This document shows, in pieces, positions 5,794-5,872 of a stretch of DNA of 5,872 nt (within the stretch, counting starts at the first letter, position 1; the number at the start of each line of letters is the position of its first letter). Where the stretch lies: assembly GCA_030152125.1 (NCBI GenBank), contig JASLIR010000068.1:1-5872 (forward strand), read 5' to 3'. The notes beneath the pieces were generated by a model that was given only the letters and a program-made list of their open reading frames with translations, was not told the DNA's origin and did no database searches. This DNA comes from Alkanindiges sp. (GTDB lineage: Bacteria; Pseudomonadota; Gammaproteobacteria; Pseudomonadales; Moraxellaceae). Position numbers and translations under genes: made by a program.

Positions 5794-5872
5794 TTGGTCA
5801 TCCACACGGGTCATGCGTGGAATTTCCGGCAGGTTTTCCATGGCAGGCTCAATATCTTCTTCATCACCATGT
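5785..5872 (-). CDS. C-terminal end of an unidentified protein, cut by the window edge
   Basis: Only the last 28 codons are present, first whole codon at 5871, ending with TAA at 5787-5785. The tail is acidic and proline-containing (HGDEEDIEPAMENLPEIP, then RMTRVDDQVE), with no membrane segment or recognisable motif. Frame continuity to the edge, a stop and an immediately following co-directional gene support a real coding end. NikR-like regulators can neighbour metal uptake or TonB/ExbBD genes, so a transport component is conceivable, but nothing in these residues shows it. Confidence 0.55.
   Translation of the reverse strand, partial: HGDEEDIEPAMENLPEIPRMTRVDDQVE

Overview
The window looks like a gammaproteobacterial chromosome, most likely Pseudomonadales and perhaps Moraxellaceae. 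Two things point there. The order dnaQ, fimL, nudC recalls the dnaQ to fimL-nudC neighbourhood of Pseudomonas aeruginosa, and the biotin synthase reads very like Acinetobacter BioB. Both comparisons are from memory, so genus is open. All genes but one region share a moderate-GC, housekeeping character.

Left part, plus strand: the 3' part of dnaQ (1-647, start outside the window), then a 237-base AT-rich leader with inverted repeats, then fimL (885-2543) and nudC (2550-3317). The last two are 6 bases apart and in the same reading frame. FimL is a non-phosphorylatable Hpt-like scaffold tied to type IV pili and cAMP signalling. NudC is a Nudix NAD(H)/NAD-capped RNA pyrophosphatase.

Middle, 3318-4183: an AT-richer island holding a broken Hint (hedgehog/intein-type) domain gene at 3424-4150. 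Its three reading frames, read in succession, rebuild a full Hint fold, with two -1 frameshifts and one stop codon between them. The residues needed for self-cleavage appear to be missing. A hairpin with a T tract, oriented to end minus-strand transcription, lies just left of it at 3371-3398.

Right part, minus strand: biotin synthase bioB (4184-5173), then upstream of it a NikR-like ribbon-helix-helix/ACT regulator (5267-5743) that keeps only one of the four classical nickel ligands. Upstream again is the last 28 residues of another gene (5785-5872). Three 13-bp direct repeats fill the space between these last two genes.

I see no RNA genes, CRISPR arrays, complete insertion sequences or origins. 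The most unusual items are the decayed Hint gene, the ligand-poor NikR homologue with its tandem-repeat leader, and the single-stop in-frame fimL/nudC junction.
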